Positions 33,959 to 45,292 of a DNA stretch of 64,000 bases are shown in pieces. How positions within the stretch are numbered: position 1 is the stretch's first letter; each line of letters begins with the position of its first letter. The translations under genes and the position numbers were made by a program. The DNA is from Telopea speciosissima (taxonomy: Eukaryota > Streptophyta > Magnoliopsida > Proteales > Proteaceae). The stretch lies in NCBI RefSeq assembly GCF_018873765.1, contig NC_057920.1, positions 13,219,307-13,283,306 on the forward strand, written 5' to 3'. The notes beneath the pieces are model-generated. The model saw only the letters and a program-made list of their open reading frames with translations, searched no databases and was not told where the DNA came from.

Positions 33959-36562
33959 GAGAGCAAACATGGCCCACGTACTGACTGCACATGCTTTAGC
34001 TTCATTGTAGTGTAGCAGGGATAAGGGATGTTTCCCACAATCTCCTATTCTCTTATGCCCACTGTACTGATATGAAATGTAAGATTTATTCCACTGTTGA
34101 ACATTGTTTTGATCCAGGTATTATCATCAGTTGAGGGTCTCTTCTGATGGCCAATGAGGCACTTTGTAGTTTAATCCTTGATAACATCTGCCAACAATTG
34201 CACTGGTAGGTGCCATCTTATTGATCTTGAATGCTTCACTTGGGGTGCCCATGGGTTTGGCCTCAGGTGCTAAAGCCTGAAACTATATCCTTTTTAGTGG
34301 TTTTAGATGTCAACTTAATCTGATTCCTTTGGACAATCAATCAATGAAGATGAATCTCAGGAACTTTATTAAGAAGAAAAATGAGAGGGCAAGAGCCCTA
34401 TGCCTCAGAAGGCCAATACCCAACTGAAGGGAAGTCATGGACCACTGCATCTTCCCCTAATTTGTGATTTGGGGATACTGCAGCTGATGGGTAACTTGGG
34501 GTTGTGCAGTAAGACAGACAAATAGAATAGAAACTAGGAAATATCAAAATCTAAAGATCATGGATTGGAAAAGGAGGATCTCCTTATGCCAGCTATTTCC
34601 CACTTAGGTTTAAAAACTTGGAATTGGAATCAGCTTCTATCAATTCCAATTCAAATCAAATCAGATTCATATTAAAATCGGTTGGAATTTGAGAGAACAC
34701 AGATTATCACAGATCTTTAAATTTGTTAAGTTTTTTATTTAAAAGACTTGTAGATCTTGTATGCAAACTTCTGTGCAATGTAGAACAGAGGCTTGGGACC
34801 AAAGGAGCTCATGAAATAAAAGTTCGCATTCAAGCATCAGAGCATATATTCAAGACCCAATTAGATTGGATAGTTATTTAGGGCAAGCCGCAATGGCGGC
34901 AATGGCTACCTTCGATTGAGAGAGGAAAGTGATTTAGGAAAAATGGAATAGGATTTAGGCCAAAATTGTGGAGTGATTTAGATAGGGCAAAGGGTATCTT
35001 TGATTATCGAGTGATGTTTCTTGGATCTTTCTCACGGCGATGGGGCCAATGGCTACCTTCACGGTGATATGGTTACCCTAGCAGAGGATGAAGAAGAGGA
35101 ACGAAGTAGATCGATTTATGAGATGAGGGTATTATGGCCTGTTGACATTCACTTAGCTTGTTCATTCTGACAGAATGGGTATTAAGGGTGTCAATTTGGG
35201 ATTGGAATCGGGAACCGTCCCAATACCGTCCCGCTAAAACCCGGTACCGGACTGTCCCATTAGTAAATGGGATGGTACTGATATCTGATTTTGGTACCGA
35301 ATGATAAATGGGATGGGACGGGATGGTTCTGGGATAGGACGGGACGGTTCTGGGATGGGATTCCCAATGGTACCAGTACCGAAATACCAATTAGGTACCG
35401 GATGGTACCAAAACTACTAGTACCGTTTAAAAAGAAAAGAGTATATAAGATTTTTTTTTTTTTAAAAAAAAAAGGGTATAAGAATTACGACTCATTAGGG
35501 TTTCACTAATTGCCTGTTGAATACGAAGAGGAATAATAGGTCAACAGTCGTAGCTTGAAGTCTCTCCTCACAGAACCTGCTACAGTGCTACTCCCTCGAC
35601 CAACTACATCTACCAGGTTCTTCCTTTTTGCACAACGGGATTCTTCTATTTTGTAAGACTTCTCTAGATTTAAAAAAATAAGAAGCTTATTACATGTGAT
35701 CTTAGGGAGTTTGAAGAAGTAAAACTATGATTTCATAATTTAAGTTGTTTTATAAAAAGCAGTAGACAACTTAGATTTTATGATAGTGAAAAAAATTCTA
35801 CAACACTAATAAACCCATCTCGTTAGAAACAATTAAACTTCTTCTCCCTTTTTCTACAGTATCTAGAACCATTTAAGAACCGGTACCGTCCCGTCCCGCT
35901 AGTAATCGGGACTGGGATCTAGGTTTGGTCCCGTTAACTAAATGGGACGGTACTTGGATTGGCACTTTTGATACCGATATCGGTACCGTCCCGTCTCAAA
36001 TACCGGGAACAGTCCCAATTGACACCCTTAATGGGTATTACGTCAATCCCAAGGGTCTGTAAATAAAGTTTTAAAAATCTTGGAAGCTACATGCCAGGTC
36101 AACACACATCAAGGGGTGTACAAGATATGTACCAAAAAAAAATTGGTGACACATCTTGTATGTCCCCAGCCCTTTAGTCTCTTTTACAGTTCTACACCTC
36201 CTTGGGGACATCCAACGGTTGAACTGTGCTACACACATCTCAGCAAGAGTCCCCAATCCACACAGTCCCATTAGACTACGATCCCTTGTTACAATGTAGG
36301 AACCTTTATCATTGCACCAAGTCCTGACCTTTAATGTAGGATGTTTACTCCTAGTTCCTTTTCTTTCTCACCTCTTTTTTCTGTTTGGATTTTTTTTATT
36401 TTTTCAGTTTAGTTTAAAAGTCTCCAGTCGATTTGTTTCTTGTTGTGCCCACATTGTTATTGTCTCCTTCTCCCAGAGGGATTTGAACTGGGTTTCTTCC
36501 TCGATCTCTCTCTCCTCATCGAGATTCTTCAGTTGCCGAGTGAGAAAACCTAGTCCGAAGAT
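33959..36562 (+). other. Intergenic region between ACY1-B and the coiled-coil gene
   Basis: The first 1.1 kb matches the 3' flank of copy A. It contains no gene that I recognise. A hAT element occupies 35,183-36,030. The last part (36,300-36,560) is T- and CT-rich and probably the promoter and leader of the coiled-coil gene. Confidence 0.6.
35183..36030. mobile_element. Non-autonomous hAT element, 848 bp
   Basis: TIRs TAAGGGTGTCAATTTGGGA and TCCCAATTGACACCCTTA are flanked by a perfect 8-bp TSD, ATGGGTAT (35,175-35,182 and 36,031-36,038). Both arms are filled with GGTACCG/CGGTACC and GGGACGG motifs. The element lies within the stretch that is deleted from copy A. Confidence 0.88.
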
Positions 36563-39219
36563 ATGGTGGATGATGCCGGGAGCAGCGATGGGGAAATTGA
36601 TTGTATACAGCAATAGTGGTGGCTGGTCAAGTGGAAGTTTTTCAAGTGGCGGATTTTAGATAGGGAGACATGTCCCTGAGAATCAAAGCAGTGGTTGACA
36701 AGTTCGTGAAGGAGTTGAAAGAAGCTTTAGATGCAGATATCCAAGACCGGATTATGAAGGAAAGGGAGATGCAGAGCTACATCGAGGAGAGGGAGAGAGA
36801 GGTCGCTGAGAGAGAAGCTGCTTGGAAAGCCGAGCTTTCTCGTCGAGAGGTAAATACGAATTTGTTAGCCTTCTTAACAATTGCTTCAGAGATTCAGGAA
36901 ACTGTAGTAGTGGTTTTGGTCATTCAATCTGATGTTTTTCCTTGAATTGCTGTTCGTAGTCGATGACACCTTATCAGGTTTTCTACTTTTTCTTATTATT
37001 GGCATCAGATTTCGTTTTCCCTATTTTGAATTAAATCTTTTATTGTGCAATATAGCGTGGATTTATTAGGAGGGGAAATAAGAACTAAGCTTATAACATC
37101 CAATCTAAATAGAAGTGAATCAATTGGTATCTTACTAAATCATTTCCTGAAAAATGCTTCCATTTTCACTTGGTTACATCAACTCGACCTCAAGTCCTCA
37201 CCATTAACCTCATGGATAAGGTAATCCGACCTGCCATCAGTGTAAAGCTTGAGGGTAGCTTTCAGGCCCTATTGTTCCATAAAGTATTGAAAATTCAATG
37301 CACATTTGGGAATCCACTCTCATTTCAGTGATTGAAGTATGGATGTGGTGCTGGTTGTGAAACTGCACAGTGTTGAACTTGTAGAAGTGAATCAGAGCCA
37401 GATGTTTGCCAATCCACATGAAAGTTTTTGCATCTATCTGAATTCCGCAGAAGGCTTCTCACCCTAATTTGACCGATTGTCATTCAAGTTCTTCATGTTT
37501 TCCTGTGTATTCGAAATTAACTTTTTTAAACAAACTAAGCATTAAAAAAAAAAGGACATAAGAAATTCAGTCATAATTTCCTGAGGGGGAAATTGCTTTG
37601 GATTCATGTATAGAGGATATGGTCCCGAACTTTTCATATTGTGAAGCGTATTTAATTGGTGCCTCTCACTTTTGACATGCACGCATTTATTAATAGGCTT
37701 TGAAGTAATTTCCTTAGCCGTTAAAGGATCCCAATATAATAATGGAATACAATGAATATACTAAACAGAGAACTGTTTAATATTACTCTGCACCTTTCAC
37801 CAATTCGGTGGCAGAAGGCTATCTGAAGGAATACGATTATCCAGGGGCTTTGCGGAAAAGAAGCCTTGCTTCAGGCCATTCTCCAGGCATGAGCCTGAAA
37901 TCCCTTTTAGGAAACTAGTGCAAACTTTCTTCTTTCATTTCTGTCTCTAACACTGTCAAGACTGGTAGGGTTGAAATTCAATCAATAAGAAGCTTTGTCT
38001 TGCAGTTTAGAATAAGTTGAAAAAGGGGGATAAAATATATTCTACATTCTAGGGTGATATGTGAACATTGGAGCCAATTGTTTGGATGTATGGTTGATTC
38101 ACTCAGTTCTTTATTTTCTATCTACAAACATATCATACCTTAGTAGGTGGTCTAGTGATTCTAGTGGTTGCTCTCGACTTTAAGAGATCTTTTCCATCTT
38201 TACGAAAAATCTGATCATAAACCAAAAAAAAAAGCCATGGAGTAGACACTTCGAGAAGAAGATATTTTACCTTTTATTTACCTCAAAGTAAGTTTAATAT
38301 TGGTACCTCTTTCCTTCTTCACTTGCTTTCAATTTAATTGAATTTTCTGTGGTTCTTTGTCATGATTTATACCATTTAGGTGGGTGAGTTCGAGTTCCCT
38401 AACAGTTCAGCCTGCTTATTTGACCACTTTCTTGAACTATCTGTGTTCTTGATCAATTGATTATGTCATCTGATTGATCCAGACATTAGGCTCTGGCCCA
38501 TACAACTTTACAAGGAGGGTTTTGATATTTGAATGCTTAGATTTTGAACAAATTCGCAAGACATCACTGAACATTATTGCTGAAATTGTCGAACTTCTTG
38601 TGCCTGTGTTTCAGATATGGCAACAATTACTCATTATACTTTCAGAGTTTTGTTCTTTATTTTGTTGCCATTACTTCTGGGTATTAAACCATGCAAAGAT
38701 TGTAGCACCCTTATGGTTTTGATGCTCATGCTCCTGGCTGCACTGATTTAAAATCGGAATTTATAGATCTACATTAAATACCAATGCTTATCAAACTCTG
38801 TTAGCGTAATATTCATCTCAATAATTGCTCAATAAATGATTAATAGGGTGGCAATTATTGTGGATGTTCGTATCACATGGGCCAAACTAAAGCCACCGTG
38901 GAGAATAACAAATGTTGATCAACTTCTGATTTTGTTAAGATTTTAAAATTGTGAATAAACTTTCTTTAAATTGACAAATCAAGGGTTTTGAGCTGATATT
39001 AGTAGTACTTTGACTTTTGCAACTCACTCTAATTCCTTATTACAGGCTGAGATTGCCCGACAAGAAGCTAGGCTTAAGATGGAGAGAGAAAACCTTGAGA
39101 AAGAAAAGAGTGTCTTAATGGGAACTGCCTCAAATCAGGATAATCAGGATGGGGCTCTGGAAATCACTGTAAGTGGTGAGAAGTACCGATGCCTCAGGTT
39201 TGCCAAAGCTAAAAAATGA
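36563..39219 (+). pseudogene. Conserved plant coiled-coil protein, copy B, with disrupted 5' frame
   Basis: Exon 36,670-36,849 (MSLRIKAVVDKFVKEL..., ending SRRE, donor GAG|GTAAAT) joins exon 39,046-39,219 (AEIARQEARLKME... to KAKK, stop TGA). Together they give 117 aa, with a long charged heptad-like helix rich in Arg, Glu and Lys and a small C-terminal ITVSGEKYRCLRF module. Upstream, an ATG at 36,563 opens MVDDAGSSDGEID and hits TAG at 36,614. A second frame there reads SNSGGWSSGSFSSGGF and stops at 36,659. I infer that these are pieces of one original N-terminus broken by two frameshifts. Translation could still start at Met 36,670, so a shorter functional protein is possible. Function is unknown. 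Confidence 0.65.
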
Positions 39220-40227
39220 GGTTTGACACAAAGGAAGGGTTTAGATGGATCAACACAAAAAAAAAAATGGGGGACCGGGAGGGGGGGGGGGAGCTTAGTT
39301 AGAACTTTAAGATGTCCTGATTCTATTCTTTAACCGATTAGGACCGCTACGCAACTAATGAAGTAGTGCTTCATGTATCTTAAGTGCAGTGATCTGATCC
39401 AAGTTTGTATATAGCTTTTCCTTTTTCCTTCTCTTCTTTCTAGCAACTGGTGGATGCATCTGCCATCACATCCATTCAAATGCAGATGTTAAAAAGGATT
39501 GGCATTCATTGGGGGTCTTAATTGTAATTCCTCTGAGGATCATGCCTTAGCTCTACTCAAACAGCAAATCAGTGAATGGAAAGTTTTTTGAGGGTTTTTA
39601 ATAAGTTGGAAACCTTACTGAAAGGATCTCACCATCTCAGTAAGGTAACAAGGTCTTGGAGGGAGAAGCTGGGAATGGATTGGCAAAATATTGGTTCAAA
39701 TGCTTCCAATTTGGTATCTGTAATTTTACTCCAAAAAAAAAAAGTTCACTATTTATTTATTTTTCTTTCTATCTGAATGCTTTGGGTTATTCCAGACTAG
39801 CTATAGATATGTATCTGAAAGGTTTTATGTTTTATTCTTCCTTTGAGATTTTTTGTTGCATATTTGTAGGTTATCACAAAAAATCAAGGGAATTTCATAC
39901 TTAAAACAAAATATTTTCTTCATGGGAAAATTATGGACACATTTGCCAGTAGTACAAGTCTTCTCACACTCTCTCTAACACAGTCTGTAGATCTTTCCCT
40001 CATTTTTACTTCTCAATAAGTTTTTAATTCAAGTCCATTTGACAAGTAAACCTTTTTCTTTTAAATTTAGAAAAAGCAACTTTCTTGGTTGTTATATGAT
40101 GAAGCATACCATAAAACTTGGTTTTGTTGTTTTATATATAATTCTGTCATGGAAAATATAAAGAAAAATGTGCAATAGTGAGTCATATAGTTGAATTTGA
40201 GTTTCAAATTTGTTAACTAACTAGTCT
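39220..40227 (+). other. End of duplicated block, then anonymous DNA
   Basis: The 3' flank of the coiled-coil gene aligns with copy A until about 39,577, then diverges. A G-run lies at about 39,270-39,292. From 39,577 to 40,227 the DNA is AT-rich with no feature I can identify. Confidence 0.6.
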
Positions 40228-41450
40228 ATTGGATTGCTTGGAACTGCCTTAGTAAGCCAAAGTTGAAAGGAGTGCTTGGGACTAAAAATCTTCATATTCA
40301 GAATGACGCTCTGTTGGCAAAGTTTGGTTGGCAGCTTCTTCATAATCAAGACTCTTATTAGTAGTATCTATTTCCTTGTTGGAAACCTCCTGCAAGTACA
40401 TATTGGAGCACATCCCTCTTGGGCATGGAGAAACATCCTTAAAAGTAGAACCTTACTTATTGAAGGTTTATTATTGATTGTGGGGACTGGCGGGTGTATT
40501 CAGATTTGAGAGGATCCATGGATCCCATCTCTTCAAGGATATAAACTGTCGTCTCATCGCCCTCGCTTGTATTCATTTACTTGGTTGTCAGAGCTTATCA
40601 CTGGAGTTTCATACTAAGTGCATGTCCTCTTTCTGTGTCTCCACACCCAACAAGCATGGTTTGCTTCTTATATATATTTTTTTCCCGCGCTCACCCTAAC
40701 TGGTCTCTTCCGGATAGGATTATCTCTTGAGGGCAGAGTCCGAGTATGAATAAAAGAGAGAAAAATGAATGCTTCACTGCTCATGCAATTATCTTGTGGG
40801 TGATTTGAAAACATAGAAATGCAATGGATTTTAAGATGATGGTCTCTACTCTCTGCCCTTCGAAAGAAATGGTGAATAGGTATGTTGTTGAGACTACTAA
40901 GATAAATTTTCCACCATTTCATCAGCACCATCACCCATCCCTCCCAGATTTGACCATGCTCTCTGTGGTGGTGTTCTCCATATCTTCATTGATGTCTCTA
41001 TCTCTCTTAAGCCTAGGGCCATGGGGCTCGGGTGTCACACTTTGAATGATATAGTCATCTTTTGATTGTGGAAACCAATCATGTTTTTCCTAGTTCGGTG
41101 ATTGTTGGGGAAGCTTTGGCTATTAGATCACCGGGTGTGAAGGGCGCTTTAGATGCTGATTTGACATGGATCTCTATCTATCTACTCGGATTGTCAAGTG
41201 TTGATTCTTTGTCTTTCGGAGGCTTCTATGGTTCCTTCGATTGAGGTATATCTCTTGGCCATTTCTGATCTTAGCTCTTTTACTCATGCTAGTCGAGCTA
41301 ACAATGTTTGTGCCCTATTATTTCCAAATGGACTCCGAGTTACCCTCATTTAAATCTTTGGAAAAATCTTCTTAAGATTGTATCTACTCTTTTGTTCAAT
41401 GAAGCTTAATAAATTTGTCCTCTTTGCGGGCTTTTAGTGTCAAAGAAAAA
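40228..41450 (+). mobile_element. Degraded L1-type LINE fragment (end of RT domain and zf-RVT region)
   Basis: Translated in pieces, the + strand gives LSKPKLKGVLGTKNLHIQND, ALLAKFGWQLLHNQDS, WAWRNILKSRTLLIEG and IWEDPWIPSLQGYKL. These resemble the segment after the reverse transcriptase in plant L1 elements (KxxGGLGxK...N.ALL.K..W, W.SIL..R..I, IW.DPWLP). Frameshifts and stops separate the pieces. A CPLCG motif near 41,417 probably belongs to the zf-RVT domain. No clear poly-A tail or TSD is present. Confidence 0.65.
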
Positions 41451-42993
41451 AAAATTTATTTAAATTTATTCAATCGGCATGCATAAATATGGGTGCAAGA
41501 GTTTTATTAGCTAACCACTTTACCACATGGATTTTGCATTAGAAACTAGAGAGTTCCATGCATCTTCCCCCTCCCCTTGTGGTTCTATTCCCTCTTCGAA
41601 TGAAAAATAAACAATAAACAAAATTAAAAGTTAGATTGCTTGTAGCCATTCAATGGAAGAGTAACAAGATAGTGAGCACCTTCCATTAGTTAAAAAGATT
41701 AATTATCGAAAACTCTTTAATAAAGCTAATAAGTGGTTCTCTGTGCCTATCCATCTCTTTCTTCTCCCAAACAAGGGGAAAAAAATAAAAGAGAAATAGA
41801 CTCATGGGAACATTGGCATATGCCATGCTCCCTGACGGACGGTGTTCTTTTTCTCTAAAGTTAAAGATTTTGTGGTTGGTAATCCATAGAGAAAATTGAT
41901 ACTTCTGTTTATCAAAAAAGAAAAAAAAATAACACAACTATTCTGCCACATGGAAGAGTACTAAGGAAATTTCAGTGTTGGATATTTATGAAATAGTCTA
42001 AATAGGATATATATCGAATTTCAATCTCAAACTCAGTCATTTATCCTTTCATGTACGCCCATGCACCTTCTTTGTAATTTTAGATTTTTTTTTGGGACTA
42101 AGTGTCCCTCCACCCATAGAAGACGGTTCACCCACCATCTTAGTATGTGCCAAAATACCCTGATACCCTTTTCCGCCCTCTCCCGCCCCGCGGTGAATGC
42201 AATCCCATTCACTGTGGATAGAGGGAAACTCGGTCCATTTTTTATATTTAATTTTTCTCACGTATCTAATTCTAGTTGAACTGAAACTTAACATGTGAGT
42301 AGAAAACTTTGGGCCCTACATATACATTTTTACATGTCGGTTGCCATCCACCAAAACCACTCCTTAAAAGTGAGATTAGTTAAAAAAGATGATCAAAAGT
42401 GAATATACTCCATGCCTTTATACAATGGACAAAAGCTTTAGGATAATGACAACAATTTAAAGAAGAAAATCTTTTTGGGACACAATAAATTCTCATAACA
42501 ATTTTAATATGAGAAAAAAAAGGCAGCTGCCTAGCGGCGTGAATCCTGTGTCCAAATACAAAAGCATACAAAATTACTATATGCACCGTGAAATAAAAAA
42601 AAACTCATTCATATTTATACCCTTACTTTCATTGGCCCCGTGCAACCAAACAGCGATTTCTTGCCCTTTTAATATATAATGGAAATTGAATTATCAAAAT
42701 AATGTTTTCATAGGGATGATCTTAAAATCACACAGAAAACTAATGTTTTTTTATGAGTTAATGACCTATACAATATAATTAAGTCTTTTTGAAAATATAT
42801 TGCGATTAAAAAATTTTGATAGAAAAAAAAAATGGAAAGTCAGAAAAAGAATGAGCGTGAGAGCATGGCACGAACTCCTCTTCCATTTCCCATACATAGA
42901 TTTCTCAAAAGCTACTCACCAATAAATAGGCTTGGTTTTTGTTATTTTTACAAAAATGCATTTTTTCTTAACTTCTAACATTTTTTTAGGGGA
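41451..42993. other. Intergenic AT-rich DNA with degraded MITEs
   Basis: There are two recognisable remnants. At about 41,715-41,860 lies a diverged relative of the MITE at 29,021-29,190 (GAAATAGACTCATGGGA, CATGCTCCCTGACGGACGG). At about 42,090-42,240 lies an element sharing CTTCCACCCATA-like and GGAGGGAAACTCGGTCCATT-like ends with the one at about 46,490-46,660. No gene is seen. Confidence 0.55.
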
Positions 42994-43488
42994 TGATACA
43001 CCAAGAAATATCTTACCAACAAGCGGTCGACAAGTGGCAGAATCCAAGCAGGTAGTCAGCGAGACGAATCACATGAAATGTGCCACGGAGCTTGATTTGA
43101 GGGACAAGCAATCACTTAGAACACGATCCAACGAACCGTTAGAGCAAATGGGGCATAGGAGGGAATCTCGTTTCCCACTAGGGGATGTTCCCCCTCATTG
43201 AGGCACATAACCGACCCCATCACCATTATGTGTCAGAAGGTGGGAGATTGGGAGGCTACCAACCGTCTCGATAACCACACGAAGTATAAAAAAAAAGGAG
43301 ACCCAAGTACGATATTCTGAACTTTAATCACTTACTCCTCTCTGTACCCCTTCTCTGACTCTTCATTTGTACGTCAGACTGACTTTGGCATCGGAGAGTC
43401 CCCTCTCAGAGTCCATTCCGGGTCTCTTCTTTGTCTTTTCCCACCTTGCAGGTTGCACACGTCAGCAAGAAACTTTCCGGCGGCAACA
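42994..43488. mobile_element. Probable solo LTR of a Ty3/gypsy-like retrotransposon
   Basis: 495 bp begin with TGATACACC and end with GCAACA, flanked by GGGGA (42,989-42,993) and GTGGA (43,489-43,493), a 5-bp TSD with one mismatch. The internal text CTGACTTTGGCATCGGAGAGTCC is typical of plant gypsy LTRs. No second LTR or internal domain is nearby. Confidence 0.55.
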
Positions 43489-44414
43489 GTGGAAAACTTA
43501 ACTGTAATTAACACTATCAATCTGAATTGAGTTTAAGTCTGGGATGTATTGGTTTTCATTCAATCCGATTCTGATTTGATTGGAATCGGTTGAAAACCTA
43601 GAAATTAAAATTGAATAAAAAAGTAAAGATTTTTTGAAATCTGATTTTTTTTCTTTTAAAGTTTTCCATTCAATAAACATGAGAATCTTGATACCACATG
43701 TAAGTTTGATTGAGTTTTTGCTATTTTACTGACCTAAAAGAAGAAGGTAATGGCAAAAAATGAAGATCAAACATTAAACCAGATGATTCAAAAGAGAGTT
43801 GCAAAATTGGTTGGGATCGGTGATGCTGATTCCAATTCAATTCATGTGATTCACTTGATCCTATTCCGTTTCCTCAAACCATGCCCAAGATAGTACTCAC
43901 TTTCTGGTGGGTCAAATAATGTTTGGTATGAATTTTTATCACCTGCGGTTCCCTTACCCAGTATGGTTCCCGAGTGCCTCTAATAAAAGAGGGGTAGATG
44001 CCACCCGGGCAGTATGTTCAGTTAAAGGGTGGGTCATTTTAGCCCCACCTATGAGAGGAACCGCACAACGGTACCGATCAATGAACCTCAAGGGATAAAG
44101 GTCCGTTTGGTATGCTTATAAAATCATGATTAGCTTGCCTAATCCCGAAATAATGAGGTTGATGACTTCTAGTAGGTTGGTAAACCGCTTTAAGAACTAC
44201 CAATTATACAACTGATGGATTCATTTATTAGCATCGATGTTTAATTAATGGGCTATCAGTCGGATCGATCGAGATAGTTAAACCGATCGGATGACATTGA
44301 TGCATATTAATTTCTAAACTTTTATTTTTTAAATTTTAAAACTAAGATAAAGGGAAGTTGGGGTTTTTAGTTTTCCCCTTGTTTCCACTCTATCCCACGG
44401 GTGAAGGAAAATTA
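43489..44414. other. Intergenic DNA with a MITE (about 43,915-44,060)
   Basis: The MITE shares CCCGAGTGCCTCTAATAAAAG-like, CAGTATGTTC and ACCCCACCTAT-like text with copies at 47,640-47,800 and 57,155-57,350. Around it is AT-rich DNA with GATTGGAATCGGTT-type repeats and no gene. Confidence 0.5.
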
Positions 44415-44540
44415 GGGATGTGTTTGGTATGCATTCTTGGATTATATTCTAAGTCGATTTTGTATTCTCAGACGATAAAAATAACTATTTTTATCATCTG
44501 AGAATTCAAAATTGATCTAGAATATTTACCAAATGCTGCC
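44415..44540. mobile_element. Tourist-like MITE (PIF/Harbinger type)
   Basis: 126 bp with inverted ends (GGGATGTGTTTGGTATGC; read inward from right GGCAGCATTTGGTAAAT) and a TTA TSD (44,412-44,414 and 44,541-44,543). A perfect inner inverted repeat AGACGATAAAAATA / TATTTTTATCATCT-like forms a hairpin at its centre. Confidence 0.75.
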
Positions 44541-44708
44541 TTAATCTTTTCTCGATTGTAGTTTCTCTACTAAGTAAATGTCGAGAGAACCTCCACATCA
44601 ACTCCCATTGGTACCATTGCATTGCATTAAGGAGAGACATTCAACTTCTAGCCCAAGAATCTAATGACACATTCACCTCACATGTGAAGAATGGCAAAGG
44701 AAAACTTA

Positions 44709-44846
44709 AGCTGTGATTGGTATGCATTCTTGGAATAGATTCTTTATCTAGAACACATTCTGAAACCCGATTTTTTTATTTTCTCGATCTAAAATACATT
44801 CTAAACCTTGAATCTATTCCAAGAAGAGTTCATCACAAACACAGCC
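44709..44846. mobile_element. Second Tourist-like MITE
   Basis: 138 bp with ends AGCTGTGATTGGTATGCATTC and, read inward from right, GGCTGTGTTTGTGATG. A strong inner inverted repeat (CTTGGAATAGATTC / GAATCTATTCCAAG) is present. The flanks TTA and ATA are a possible diverged TSD. It shares the GGTATGCATTCTTGGA segment with the MITE 170 bp upstream. Confidence 0.65.
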
Positions 44847-45292
44847 ATAGTCCTTTCCCTTTGCTTGGGTTTTATACTTTTATCTGTAACAAAATGTTGC
44901 AAACCTCAGTAGAGGGGTATTTCTGTAATTTCACTTTCAAGGAACTATAAAATTAGAAACTGAAATCTCTCGTATAAACTATCTACAGAACCATGGCAAG
45001 TGGCAATAAGCCAATAACCATTAACCACAGTGTGTAGTGGATGACCATAACAATTAACAAACTACCTCTCTTCTTTCTCCACTTGGCATTGCTTGTTTGG
45101 CAGTTTCGTAATTTTCTATTGGTTACAAGGGTCAATTGAGAATTGAGATCTTTCCAAATATTGCCCGCTTAAAGGAATGAAAAGAAACCCCTTTGAAACT
45201 TGAAATTCAGAAAACCAAACCCACTCCCCTAACCTTTCTCTGATCTCTCTTTTCTGAGTTTTGGCTTTTTGGGTTCTTGAAGAATCCTAAGA

